Below, piece by piece: positions 6,497 through 13,070 of a DNA stretch of 13,071 bases. The stretch lies in the NCBI GenBank assembly GCA_964551455.1, contig CAZKDA010000131.1:1-13071 (forward strand). The letters run 5' to 3'. This DNA comes from JAHDHW01 sp964551455. Its GTDB lineage: Bacteria > Bacteroidota > Bacteroidia > Chitinophagales > Saprospiraceae. A program made the translations under genes and the position numbers. The notes beneath the pieces are model-generated. The model was not told the DNA's origin, did not search any database, and saw only the letters and a list, made by a program, of their open reading frames with translations. Within the stretch, counting starts at the first letter, position 1; the number at the start of each line of letters is the position of its first letter.

Positions 6497-6775
6497 TTAC
6501 TTCTTTAACTTATTCTCAAGATAATCATTTATTTCGTTCTTTCTTGCCTGCCTGGCTGACATTATCCGCAAAATTCCCGATCTCACTACATAAACAACTG
6601 CGACAATAAATTTGACAACCTTACCAACTGTAATAAATCTCTTTTCGTTCATTTTTGTGGCAATGTACTGTATCCGATCAGGATCATTAAATACTTTTGA
6701 GGCATCTTCGAACGACAGTCCATGCTTTTCCTTGTTCGCTTTATTCTTTTTCTGATCCCATTCAAAAAGAGCCAT
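6497..6775 (-). CDS. brnT: BrnT family toxin (RelE-like fold ribonuclease)
   Basis: 92 residues with the BrnT signature in order: FEWDQKKNKANKEKHGLSF (4-22), a DP motif (31-32), a central hydrophobic beta strand FIVAVVYVV (56-64) and the C-terminal LRIMSARQARKNEINDY (69-85). BrnT toxins adopt a RelE-like fold and cut RNA to halt translation; they are neutralised by BrnA binding. Length and motif order are normal, and no key region seems missing. It is first in a two-gene minus-strand operon. Upstream, a TTG about 18 bases before TAGTTTAG resembles a Bacteroidota promoter with a mismatch. The pair sits between a histidine kinase gene and a LytTR regulator gene, which suggests later insertion or simple adjacency. 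Confidence 0.88.
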   Translation of the reverse strand: MALFEWDQKKNKANKEKHGLSFEDASKVFNDPDRIQYIATKMNEKRFITVGKVVKFIVAVVYVVRSGILRIMSARQARKNEINDYLENKLKK

Positions 6776-6888
6776 CTATTTTGATTTTTTTAGCCATATC
6801 CATTTTATTTTGTCTATCTAACTAATAACCTACATCTCCACCCCCTAAACTACCCAAAAATCCTCAAATCCAAAAACCATTGTTAAAG

Positions 6889-6931
6889 AAATAAGCCATG
6901 CAAAATCCGGTGAACTTTGCATGGCTTATTT
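6889..6931. terminator. Perfect 16-bp hairpin terminator after the LytTR gene
   Basis: AAATAAGCCATGCAAA (6889-6904) pairs perfectly with TTTGCATGGCTTATTT (6916-6931), loop of 11 bases. It lies 75 bases beyond the stop of the minus-strand LytTR gene and before the toxin gene. Stem ends are AT-rich on both sides, so it could act in both directions; no long T run follows. Confidence 0.65.
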
Positions 6932-7006
6932 GTGTGGTCGAGTGTCTGTGTATATTTTGGCAATCGGTTAGGAACGCAGCGCGAGCCGCTGGCCTTAGAT
7001 CATGGT

Positions 7007-7771
7007 TTACAGGCCTTCCTGCAAGCGTCGCATCTGTTCCATGAAGGCAGGTCTTCGCCGCCGGGAGACTTCGATTTTTTTATAATCGTCCATGATGAGG
7101 TAGCCGCCGTCGCCTTTTACGAATTTCCGCATGTAGTTCAGGTTGATCAGGTGGCTTTTGTGCACCCTGTAAAAGTTGACGCTCGAAAGCATATCTTCGT
7201 AGGCTTTGATGGTTTTCGAGGCGGTGATCTTTTCACCGTTTTTCAGGTGGATATGCGTGTAATTATCTTCTGCTTCGCAGCGGATTATTTCTTTGATGTT
7301 GATGAAGTAGATGCCGTCGATCGCCGAGATGCTCATTTTTTCGAAGGCATTAGGATTGTTATAATGTTGTGTAAACACCTTCATCCGCTTCCTGATCTGG
7401 TTGGTTTTTCCGGGCATGATGCGGCTGACGGCTTCTTTCAGGTCGTCGGGGTCGATGGGTTTTACGATGTAGCCGATGGAACTGTACTGACAGGCTTTGA
7501 TGGCAAATTCCTCAAAAGCAGTTACGAAGATAATGTCGAAGTTGATCTTGTCGGCGTAGTCATTCAGCATATTGAATACCAAACCGTCGGGCAGTTTTAT
7601 ATCCAGAAAAGCGACATGCGGTTTCATGGACGGGTTGTTCAAAATGTCAACTCCTTCTTTGATATTGCGGGCTTCGGCGATGATCTCTACGTCGGGGCAA
7701 TATTTCCCCAGCATGTTTTTAAGGTTGTTGAGGCCTTTGAGTTCGTCTTCAATGATTATGGCTTTGGTCAT
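7007..7771 (-). CDS. LytTR-family response regulator
   Basis: 254-residue two-domain regulator. The receiver domain (1-120) has the acidic pocket Glu8/Asp9, phosphoacceptor Asp57 in FLDIKLPDG, Thr84 and Lys104 in VKPID, all in place. The LytTR DNA-binding domain (about 145-245) shows AEDNYTHIHLKNG and the hallmark FYRVHKSHLINLNYM (200-214). Such proteins are activated by LytS-type kinases; the only kinase in view is the TPR kinase about 1.6 kb further along the same strand, separated from it by the toxin-antitoxin pair and the peptide gene. I choose ATG at 7771 because receiver domains begin directly with this strand; a start at 7819 would add 16 atypical residues. AGGAGG abuts the ATG, closer than a normal Shine-Dalgarno spacing. 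Targets cannot be read from this window. Confidence 0.93.
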   Translation of the reverse strand: MTKAIIIEDELKGLNNLKNMLGKYCPDVEIIAEARNIKEGVDILNNPSMKPHVAFLDIKLPDGLVFNMLNDYADKINFDIIFVTAFEEFAIKACQYSSIGYIVKPIDPDDLKEAVSRIMPGKTNQIRKRMKVFTQHYNNPNAFEKMSISAIDGIYFINIKEIIRCEAEDNYTHIHLKNGEKITASKTIKAYEDMLSSVNFYRVHKSHLINLNYMRKFVKGDGGYLIMDDYKKIEVSRRRRPAFMEQMRRLQEGL

Positions 7772-7967
7772 CCTCCTAAAATTTATAATGAAGAAAATGT
7801 TTGTGTGAATCGAAGGCAAATTACCAAAAATGTAACATTTAAGAAAGTCTTAATATCAAAAAACAAAACATAACAAGAAATTAATCTCTCTAAGGTTAAG
7901 GGTCTGAGCAACTAAATCCTGACCGATTAACCGGTGGCGTCGCCCCGCGGTTCTAAGATCAGACGCT

Positions 7968-7975
7968 TATATTTG
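7968..7975 (+). promoter_or_regulatory. -7 promoter box of the channel gene
   Basis: TATATTTG is an exact match to the Bacteroidota -7 consensus TAnnTTTG. The -33 TTG is not clear at the expected distance. Transcription would start about 10 bases before the ATG at 7993, a very short leader. Confidence 0.4.
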
Positions 7976-7992
7976 CAGCAAAATGGAACAAA

Positions 7993-8745
7993 ATGGAACA
8001 AACGAATAACTCGTTGAAAGAAAAAATTTACACGGTCATTTTTAAGGTTGATACTCCTGCCGGTAAAGCTTTTGATGTGGTGCTGCTGGTACTGATCCTG
8101 GCCAGTGTTTTGGTAGTCATGCTGGAAAGCATTGCGCGGCTGTCCAATGTTTACCATAATTTGTTTTACACCCTTGAATGGATTTTTACCATACTCTTTA
8201 CCATTGAATATATGCTCAGGATCTATTGTGTCAAAGAACCACGAAAATACATTTTCAGCTTTTATGGCATCATCGATCTGCTCGCCATTCTGCCAACCTA
8301 CCTGAGCCTTTTCGTGGTGAGTGCGCATTATCTGATTATCATCAGGGCATTGCGGTTGTTACGGGTTTTCAGGGTTTTTAAGCTTTTCCAGTTTATCAGA
8401 GAAAGCATGGTGATCATCAAAGCGCTCAAGGCGAGCAGCAAGCGGATATTCGTTTTTTTGTTTTTCATATTACTTATGGTGACTGTTTTCGGCTCTGTGA
8501 TGTACGTCGTCGAAGGGAGAGTGAATACACAATTCGACAGCATTCCACGATCCATCTACTGGGCGATAGTTACTTTGACAACCGTTGGTTATGGAGATAT
8601 TTCTCCGGTTACTACGCTGGGACAGTTGCTTAATGATAATGGGCTATGCGGTGATCGCCGTTCCGACCGGGATCGTTTCTGCGGAGATGATAAAAATAGG
8701 GCAGGAAATGCAGGACAGAAAGATCGTGAAATGCCAACAGTGTGA
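7993..8745 (+). CDS. Voltage-gated potassium channel, frame-shifted in the last helix
   Basis: Inner-membrane cation channel of the Ion_trans/Kv type. Helices S1 (about 26-46), S2 (57-77) and S3 (88-108) are followed by a voltage-sensor S4 with regularly spaced positive residues, IIIRALRLLRVFRVFK (115-130), then S5 (152-172), a pore helix and the potassium selectivity filter TVGYGD (197-202). After LGQLL (213) the frame departs into LNDNGLCGDRR, which is not channel-like. The expected end of S6 is found one frame over, starting at 8633, so the gene is broken near 8632 and this 250-residue product lacks a normal S6 gate. The start at 7993 follows a good -7 box; an ATG at 7983 is out of frame with a quick stop. 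As written it is probably non-functional unless the shift is a sequencing error. Confidence 0.88.
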   Translation: MEQTNNSLKEKIYTVIFKVDTPAGKAFDVVLLVLILASVLVVMLESIARLSNVYHNLFYTLEWIFTILFTIEYMLRIYCVKEPRKYIFSFYGIIDLLAILPTYLSLFVVSAHYLIIIRALRLLRVFRVFKLFQFIRESMVIIKALKASSKRIFVFLFFILLMVTVFGSVMYVVEGRVNTQFDSIPRSIYWAIVTLTTVGYGDISPVTTLGQLLNDNGLCGDRRSDRDRFCGDDKNRAGNAGQKDREMPTV

Positions 8746-8812
8746 GCATAAGGAACACGATAACGATGCTGGCTATTGTAAACATTGCGGAGAGCAGTTG
8801 AAAACAAGCTGA
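8633..8812 (+). pseudogene. Frame-displaced S6 and zinc-ribbon tail of the potassium channel
   Basis: Continues the channel in the +1 frame: MIMGYAVIAVPTGIVSAEM is the typical S6 end of Kv-type bacterial channels, followed by a polar linker and CQQCEHKEHDNDAGYCKHCG, two CxxC pairs that form a predicted cytoplasmic zinc ribbon. Usual relatives have about four more residues between LGQ-x-L and MIxGY than are left here, so a deletion of about 11 bases near 8632 would explain both the shift and the gap. The good conservation of this tail argues that the break is recent or artefactual. Confidence 0.75.
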
Positions 8813-8837
8813 ATCGACAACGCCCCAGGCTGTTGCA

Positions 8838-9251
8838 TCATTTTACGCTGGTGGTTGCAAACAATCTCCTGATGCTGTATCGCCCGCTACCATTGATGAT
8901 TATCAAAATAAGCCCACCGATGATGGCCATGTTTTTCATAAAATCGATAGCCGCTTCGCGCTGAATATCGTATGGATCGTTCCACCAGGAGTGTGCGATA
9001 AAAGTCACGGGTATCCAATAAAACAGCAAAAGCCAGGCGCCAAATCTAGAGCGGTATCCGATCAATACCAAAATCCCACCCACGATCAAAAGAAAAATGG
9101 CTACCCCAAGCAAAAAGTCTTGTTGCCAGGTAATGCCAAAGCGGGTCATTACATTTTTAGTGCTTTTAAAATAAATGATGGAATCGTAAGCCTCAAACAA
9201 AAAGATCATCGAAATGAGAACCCTTGCTATTAGATCGGCAGTATTTTTCAT
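8838..9251 (-). CDS. DoxX-like four-helix membrane protein
   Basis: 137 residues, mostly hydrophobic, with four predicted membrane helices at about 6-27, 46-66, 69-88 and 106-121, the layout of the DoxX/DoxD-like family. These are small inner-membrane proteins, some linked to quinone or thiol redox chemistry; no specific substrate can be read from this sequence. The first helix carries a conserved-looking LFEAYDSIIYF (18-28). ATG at 9251 is the only sensible start. It lies between the channel (convergent, 26-base gap) and an FAD dehydrogenase on the same strand, but a repeat-rich gap separates it from the latter and it has its own promoter candidate. Confidence 0.7.
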   Translation of the reverse strand: MKNTADLIARVLISMIFLFEAYDSIIYFKSTKNVMTRFGITWQQDFLLGVAIFLLIVGGILVLIGYRSRFGAWLLLFYWIPVTFIAHSWWNDPYDIQREAAIDFMKNMAIIGGLILIIINGSGRYSIRRLFATTSVK

Positions 9252-9270
9252 TATAAATAATTTTTAATCT

Positions 9271-9298
9271 CGAAAGTAGCTTTGCAGCCTAAGCGCAA
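9271..9298 (-). promoter_or_regulatory. Candidate promoter of the DoxX-like gene
   Basis: On the minus strand TTG (9298-9296), 17 bases, then TACTTTCG (9278-9271), one base off TAnnTTTG. It sits 20 bases upstream of the ATG. Spacing is a little short for the phylum. Confidence 0.3.
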
Positions 9299-9310
9299 CC
9301 CTCCGAATTT

Positions 9311-9367
9311 TGAACAGTAAACAGTAAACAGTGAACAGTGAACGGCAAATTAGCAAATCAGCAAACG
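9311..9367. repeat. Short tandem repeats: five 7-bp units, then 8-bp units
   Basis: Five consecutive units TGAACAG, TAAACAG, TAAACAG, TGAACAG, TGAACGG (9311-9345) run into CAAATTAG, CAAATCAG, CAAACG (9346-9367). They lie in the gap between the DoxX-like gene and the end of the FAD dehydrogenase gene. No coding frame is apparent. Confidence 0.85.
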
Positions 9368-9401
9368 TGTGCCGCCTGTCTGCCGAGGCACACAGGCAGG
9401 C
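9367..9401. repeat. GC-rich palindrome next to the tandem repeats
   Basis: GTGTGCC (9367-9373) is perfectly inverted at GGCACAC (9387-9393). An overlapping alternative pairs GCCTGTCTGCC (9374-9384) with GGCACACAGGC (9387-9397) at 10 of 11 positions. Only one of the two can form at a time. It resembles the element at the left edge of the window and probably belongs to a dispersed intergenic palindrome family. Confidence 0.7.
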
Positions 9402-9430
9402 TGCAAGCGGTATCAAAAAATCCATCGCTT

Positions 9431-10990
9431 TCATCCGCCCAGGAATTGCTTCACGGCTAAGGCCACATTCTGTCCGTCGATGGCTGCTGAAACGATCCCA
9501 CCTGCATAACCGGCGCCTTCGCCGCAGGGGAACAATGCCTCTGCATCCGGGTGCATGAGTGTCTTTGGGTTTCTGGGAATGCGTACCGGAGCGCTTGTTC
9601 TGCTTTCCGTGGCGATCACATTTGCTTCCTCAGTAAAATAACCTTTCATCTTTCTGCCAAATTCCACAACTCCTTTTGAAAGTTTTTCATAAATAAAACC
9701 AGGCAACAAGCGATGCAATGGTGCCGGATGCAACCCGGGAATATAACTGGAATCCGGAAGGTCTTTAGACATTTTCCCCTTTACAAAATCCGTAAGCCGC
9801 TGTGCCGGAGCATTCTGGCTGCCATCGCCATTGGCATACATCTTTTGTTCCACCATTTTTTGGAATTCCAAACCTGAAAATACGCCGTATTTTGAAAACG
9901 AAACCAAATCTTCAGGTTCCACACTCACCACGACTCCGCTGTTGGCAAAAGGCGAATCCCTTCGCGACAAGGACATGCCGTTCACAACGATCTCCCCTGG
10001 CGCCGTTGAAGCCGGAACCACCAGCCCCCCGGGGCACATACAAAAGGAAAACACTCCGCGTCCTCCAATCTGGCAGGTCAACTTGTAGCTCGAAGCCGGC
10101 AAATATTCATCGCGCGGACTTTGACGGTACTGGATTTTATCTATCAGCGCCTGCGAATGCTCTATTCTTACTCCCAGGGCAAAAGGCTTCGATTCGATGG
10201 CGATCTCCTTTTTGTGCAACAGATAATAAATATCCCGTGCGGAATGGCCGGTTGCCAAAATAACCGCTTGGCCGGACACTTCATGCGAATCATTGACAAC
10301 AACACCTTTTATCTTTTTGTTTTCAAAAATCAAATCTGAAACAAAGGAATTAAAATGGACCTCTCCGCCAAAAGTTTCAATGGTCTTTCGGATATTGGCA
10401 ACAATTCCTGGCAGCTTGTTTGAACCGATATGCGGATGAGCATCTATCAGGATATCCGGGCTTGCACCATGCTCGACTAACATTTTCAACACCTTGTAAA
10501 TGCTTCCCCTTTTGTGCGACCGGGTGTAGAGTTTTCCGTCGGAATAGGTGCCTGCGCCGCCTTCGCCAAAGCAATAATTGGAATGCGGGTTGACGGTTCC
10601 AAACTGCTGGATCGCCCGCAGATCGCGTCTTCTGGATTGAACGTCCTTTCCCCGATCAAAGATCAACGGTTTCAGACCGGCGCTGATCAATTCCAATGCT
10701 GCGAAATATCCGGCAGGGCCTGCCCCTACGATGACCACACGGGGCTTGTCGCCAACAGGTTTAAGCGCTTCCAGCAAACTGGGTTCCGGTTCAAATTTAT
10801 TTTCCGTGTCAAATTCGATCCGAAGCAGGATACATACCTCACGGAACCTGGCATCGATCGATCTTTTGACAATCCGCCAATCTTTCAGGTCTCGTTCAGC
10901 AATCCCGGCTTTGCTGCATAGCTTTTGCTTTACAACCCGGTCGTTTGCAGCTTCTCCCGGCAATAATTTTAACTCGACTGTTTTTAGCAT
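9431..10990 (-). CDS. FAD-dependent dehydrogenase (COG2509-like)
   Basis: 519 residues from ATG at 10990. An N-terminal alpha/beta region of about 80 residues (LKTVELKLLPGEA onward) precedes a Rossmann FAD-binding fold VVIVGAGPAGYFAAL (about 85-99), then FGEGGAGTYSDGKL and a C-terminal FAD/NAD motif LFPCGEGAGYAGGIVSAA. This order is typical of uncharacterised FAD-dependent dehydrogenases of the COG2509 type; substrate unknown. It is predicted cytosolic, with no signal peptide. A TTG at 11011 would add seven residues, but the -7 promoter box overlaps that region, so I prefer 10990. The downstream gap holds tandem repeats and a palindrome. Seems to be a single-gene unit; the terminator of the preceding secreted-protein gene lies just upstream. 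Confidence 0.85.
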   Translation of the reverse strand: MLKTVELKLLPGEAANDRVVKQKLCSKAGIAERDLKDWRIVKRSIDARFREVCILLRIEFDTENKFEPEPSLLEALKPVGDKPRVVIVGAGPAGYFAALELISAGLKPLIFDRGKDVQSRRRDLRAIQQFGTVNPHSNYCFGEGGAGTYSDGKLYTRSHKRGSIYKVLKMLVEHGASPDILIDAHPHIGSNKLPGIVANIRKTIETFGGEVHFNSFVSDLIFENKKIKGVVVNDSHEVSGQAVILATGHSARDIYYLLHKKEIAIESKPFALGVRIEHSQALIDKIQYRQSPRDEYLPASSYKLTCQIGGRGVFSFCMCPGGLVVPASTAPGEIVVNGMSLSRRDSPFANSGVVVSVEPEDLVSFSKYGVFSGLEFQKMVEQKMYANGDGSQNAPAQRLTDFVKGKMSKDLPDSSYIPGLHPAPLHRLLPGFIYEKLSKGVVEFGRKMKGYFTEEANVIATESRTSAPVRIPRNPKTLMHPDAEALFPCGEGAGYAGGIVSAAIDGQNVALAVKQFLGG

Positions 10991-10998
10991 GCGGATAG

Positions 10999-11006
10999 CA
11001 AAGGTA
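10999..11006 (-). promoter_or_regulatory. -7 promoter box of the FAD dehydrogenase gene
   Basis: TACCTTTG on the minus strand matches TAnnTTTG exactly and ends 8 bases before the ATG at 10990, implying a leaderless or near-leaderless transcript. A -33 TTG is not evident; the hairpin of the neighbouring gene's terminator is immediately upstream. Confidence 0.4.
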
Positions 11007-11013
11007 AGCAATT

Positions 11014-11043
11014 AAAAAAAGCACCTCAGTATTGCCGAGATGC
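11014..11043 (-). terminator. Intrinsic terminator of secreted protein A gene
   Basis: On the minus strand GCATCTC (11043-11037), 9-base loop, GAGGTGC (11027-11021), then T7 (11020-11014). Fully paired in minus-strand RNA with one G-U; on the plus strand the same position is a mismatch, which fixes the orientation. It lies 23 bases after the stop at 11067. Confidence 0.75.
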
Positions 11044-11066
11044 TTTTTCAGGTGTTTTGTTTGCAC

Positions 11067-11513
11067 CTAATCTTTTTTCAAATGTGCTTCTGAAGTTTCC
11101 CTGCTGAGCTTTCCCGGATTGTCGATATTGAATTCGTCCGGAACGAATATTTTTACATGCACAAATTCATAACAGGCTTTATCTGCTTCTTTGCTGTTTT
11201 TAATGGCTTTTCTTTCAGGATCATTGGAAAAAAGCGAAGCCGTCATATTATTGATCTCCGCCACAATATCGTAGCGCTTCTTTTCTTCAATAAAATATCT
11301 GAAAATACCTGGAGTAGTATCGTAAATCTCAACTTTGGTTTCAGTCAGGATTTTATCACCAGCCCATTTTTCGACTTTGTAATCTCCGGTCAGGTTGATC
11401 GTGATTTGCTCGACGCTGTCCACGTCGAAGGTTTGGTGTAAAACTTTAGTGAGTTGAGCTTTGGAAATTTGGAAAAAGGAAAGGCAAAAACATAAAACTG
11501 TTAAGATTCGCAT
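11067..11513 (-). CDS. Small secreted protein A, paralogue of its upstream neighbour
   Basis: 148 residues from ATG at 11513, with a Sec signal peptide MRILTVLCFCLSFFQISKAQ (cut near residue 20) and a beta-rich body: ITINLTGDYKVEKWAGDKI, then VEIYDTT, RYDIVAEI and VHVKIFVPDEFNI. The same spacing L-x-G-x(3)-V-x(2)-W and the RY-containing strand recur in the protein encoded at 11668-12117, so the two are related. The fold resembles short beta-strand repeat surface proteins (DUF4097 or GIN type), but I cannot assign a family firmly. A start at 11552 is in frame but lies upstream of a perfect -7 box, so 11513 is preferred. The C-terminal tail (GKLSRETSEAHLKKD) is polar and probably flexible. Function unknown; located in the periplasm or at the outer membrane. 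Confidence 0.75.
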   Translation of the reverse strand: MRILTVLCFCLSFFQISKAQLTKVLHQTFDVDSVEQITINLTGDYKVEKWAGDKILTETKVEIYDTTPGIFRYFIEEKKRYDIVAEINNMTASLFSNDPERKAIKNSKEADKACYEFVHVKIFVPDEFNIDNPGKLSRETSEAHLKKD

Positions 11514-11541
11514 AACTGGAGCAATGTTTTTGGTTAAAACG

Positions 11542-11549
11542 CAAATATA
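11542..11549 (-). promoter_or_regulatory. -7 promoter box of secreted protein A gene
   Basis: TATATTTG on the minus strand is an exact TAnnTTTG match, followed by C as is common in this phylum. Transcription would begin near 11535, leaving a leader of about 20 bases. It excludes the longer frame starting at 11552. No clear -33 TTG. Confidence 0.5.
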
Positions 11550-11605
11550 CAAAAGAAATTGAAGCCTGTGAGACTGAAGGGGTGGTTTTAACTATAAAAC
11601 ACCAT

Positions 11606-11641
11606 AAAAAGGGTATAACCCGGAGTGCGGTTATACCCTTT
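11606..11641 (-). terminator. Intrinsic terminator of secreted protein B gene
   Basis: AAAGGGTATAACC (11608-11620) and GGTTATACCCTTT (11629-11641) form a perfect 13-bp stem with an 8-base loop. On the minus strand five T residues begin within the stem end. It lies 27 bases after the stop at 11668. Confidence 0.75.
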
Positions 11642-11667
11642 CGAGAAGAAGGAAAGCAATTAAAATG

Positions 11668-12117
11668 TTAAAGTGAGGAAGAGCCGGGTAGGGGAAGGGA
11701 TTCGGCATCGGTAGATGCTTCGCCGGCCATTTTTACAATAACATTTTCAGGTGCGTATACAATGTATGAAATGGTTTCGTTCAAGGTACTGGTGCCGAGT
11801 TTCATCTCCTTTTTGGTACCAGGGGCAAAGATCACCAGTTCGTCATTTGTCAGTTTGGAGTACAGGTTATACCTGCCGGAAGTTACGAATGATTTCAGCA
11901 TGGAATCATTGCCGTTTTCAATTTTTATGGAAAGCTGGACACGCATGATGGAATTGTTCCATTCTCTGATCTCCACCTCACCGTCCAAATCGAGGATCAC
12001 AGATTGCATTCCCTGTAAATTAAAGGATTTCACAAGGGTCTTTTCTGCCTGTGCCATAGCAATGGTAATGGCGAAAACAAGGGTAAGAATTGTCAAGAAT
12101 GCTTTTAAGGATTTCAT
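11668..12117 (-). CDS. Small secreted protein B, paralogue of its neighbour
   Basis: 149 residues with signal peptide MKSLKAFLTILTLVFAITIAM cut after the AMA at about residue 22 (written here in two overlapping pieces: MKSLKAFLTILTLVF and TLVFAITIAMAQ). The body has KTLVKSFNLQ, VILDLDGEVEIREWNNSIM (40-58), SGRYNLYSKL (80-89) and ISYIVYAPENVIVK (116-129), matching the strand order of protein A. The tail is rich in Ser, Ala and Pro (ESLPLPGSSSL) and has no recognisable sorting domain. An AGGAGG lies five bases before the ATG, an ideal Shine-Dalgarno that is unusual for this phylum. Each gene has its own terminator, so the pair are neighbours rather than one simple operon. Function unknown; probable cell-envelope beta protein. 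Confidence 0.75.
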   Translation of the reverse strand: MKSLKAFLTILTLVFAITIAMAQAEKTLVKSFNLQGMQSVILDLDGEVEIREWNNSIMRVQLSIKIENGNDSMLKSFVTSGRYNLYSKLTNDELVIFAPGTKKEMKLGTSTLNETISYIVYAPENVIVKMAGEASTDAESLPLPGSSSL

Positions 12118-12132
12118 ATCGGCCTCCTTTTG
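12118..12132 (-). promoter_or_regulatory. Strong Shine-Dalgarno site before secreted protein B
   Basis: On the minus strand AAAAGGAGGCCGAT leads into the ATG at 12117; AGGAGG to ATG spacing is 5 bases. Bacteroidota mostly start translation without such a motif, so this site suggests strong or atypical initiation. Confidence 0.6.
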
Positions 12133-12196
12133 ATTTTTGTGATTAATTTAAAATAAATTTTTGTCAATTACAAGAAGTAGTGAAATTAAATTTCGC

Positions 12197-13009
12197 TTAA
12201 TTCAAGCTATGCCTAATTTTTAGTATTATTTTCAACAACCTCTCCAAGTTGTCTAAGCGGAGCATATTTGCCCCGTCGGATTTTGCTTCCTGCGGATTCG
12301 GATGGGTTTCGATGAACAACCCGTCAACACCCACCGCGACACCTGCTCGTGCAATGGTTTCGATCATGGCGGGCATGCCTCCCGTGACGCCGCTGCTTTG
12401 GTTGGGTTGCTGTAGCGAATGGGTACAATCCAGGATCACTTTCACGCCCATCGATTGCATCACCGGGATGCCGCGAAAGTCAACGATCAGATCCTGATAG
12501 CCAAAGGTCGTTCCCCGTTCGGTCAGCATCACTTTGTCATTTCCCGATTGCACGACCTTGTCAATGGCAAATTGCATTCCCTCCGGGCTTAAAAACTGGC
12601 CTTTCTTGATGTTGACGACTTTCCCGGTTTTGGCGGCTGCTACCAATAAGCTGGTCTGACGGCAGAGGAACGCCGGGATTTGGATGACATCGACGTAGCG
12701 GCTCGCCAGAATTGCTTCTTCTTCGGTGTGAATGTCTGTGGTAACCGGAATGTCGAAACGCTCACCGACTGCTTTCAGGATATTCAATGCTTTTTCATCG
12801 CCGATCCCGCTGAACGAATCCAGTTTCGAACGATTGGCTTTTTTGTACGAGCCTTTAAAAATATATGGAATTTGCAGTCTTTGGCATATTTCCGATACCT
12901 GGTCGGCGATCTCATAAGCCATTGCTTCACCTTCGATAGCGCAGGGGCCGGCGATCAGAAAGAAATTTTCGGAATCAAGGTGTTTTATTTTAGGGATCTG
13001 CTCCAGCAT
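12197..13009 (-). CDS. kdsA: 3-deoxy-8-phosphooctulonate (KDO-8-phosphate) synthase
   Basis: Condenses phosphoenolpyruvate with arabinose 5-phosphate to KDO 8-phosphate, the first committed step toward the KDO of lipopolysaccharide, in the cytosol. 270 residues from ATG at 13009, a normal length. Motifs: FLIAGPCAIE near the N-terminus, KGSYKKANRS (52-61), VIQIPAFLCRQT, and FIETHPNPQEAKSDG near the end. Metal ligands of the metal-dependent class are all present: Cys23, His197, Glu234 and Asp245; the E. coli-type enzyme has Asn in place of this Cys. A GTG at 13036 would add nine Lys/Asn-rich residues; I prefer the ATG. It stands alone: no other KDO or lipid A gene is in view. Confidence 0.95.
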   Translation of the reverse strand: MLEQIPKIKHLDSENFFLIAGPCAIEGEAMAYEIADQVSEICQRLQIPYIFKGSYKKANRSKLDSFSGIGDEKALNILKAVGERFDIPVTTDIHTEEEAILASRYVDVIQIPAFLCRQTSLLVAAAKTGKVVNIKKGQFLSPEGMQFAIDKVVQSGNDKVMLTERGTTFGYQDLIVDFRGIPVMQSMGVKVILDCTHSLQQPNQSSGVTGGMPAMIETIARAGVAVGVDGLFIETHPNPQEAKSDGANMLRLDNLERLLKIILKIRHSLN

Positions 13010-13040
13010 GTTTGTGTTTTTTTTATACTTGTTCACGGAT

Positions 13041-13070
13041 AAATTTCGGATTTTTCTTTTCCCGAAATTT
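13041..13070. repeat. 9-bp inverted repeat upstream of kdsA
   Basis: AAATTTCGG (13041-13049) and CCGAAATTT (13062-13070) are perfect inverted repeats around a 12-base T-rich loop, 32 bases before the kdsA ATG. The window ends directly after it, so whether it is a terminator of an outside gene or an operator cannot be told. Confidence 0.45.

Noticed and set aside
6917..7873. 318-codon open frame on the plus strand
   Set aside because: It is antisense to the LytTR regulator, whose receiver and DNA-binding motifs are unmistakable; the plus translation is biased (Phe, Val, Asp, His) as expected for a shadow frame.
9802..10263. 153-codon plus-strand frame
   Set aside because: Antisense to the FAD dehydrogenase, Pro/Arg-rich and without domain features.
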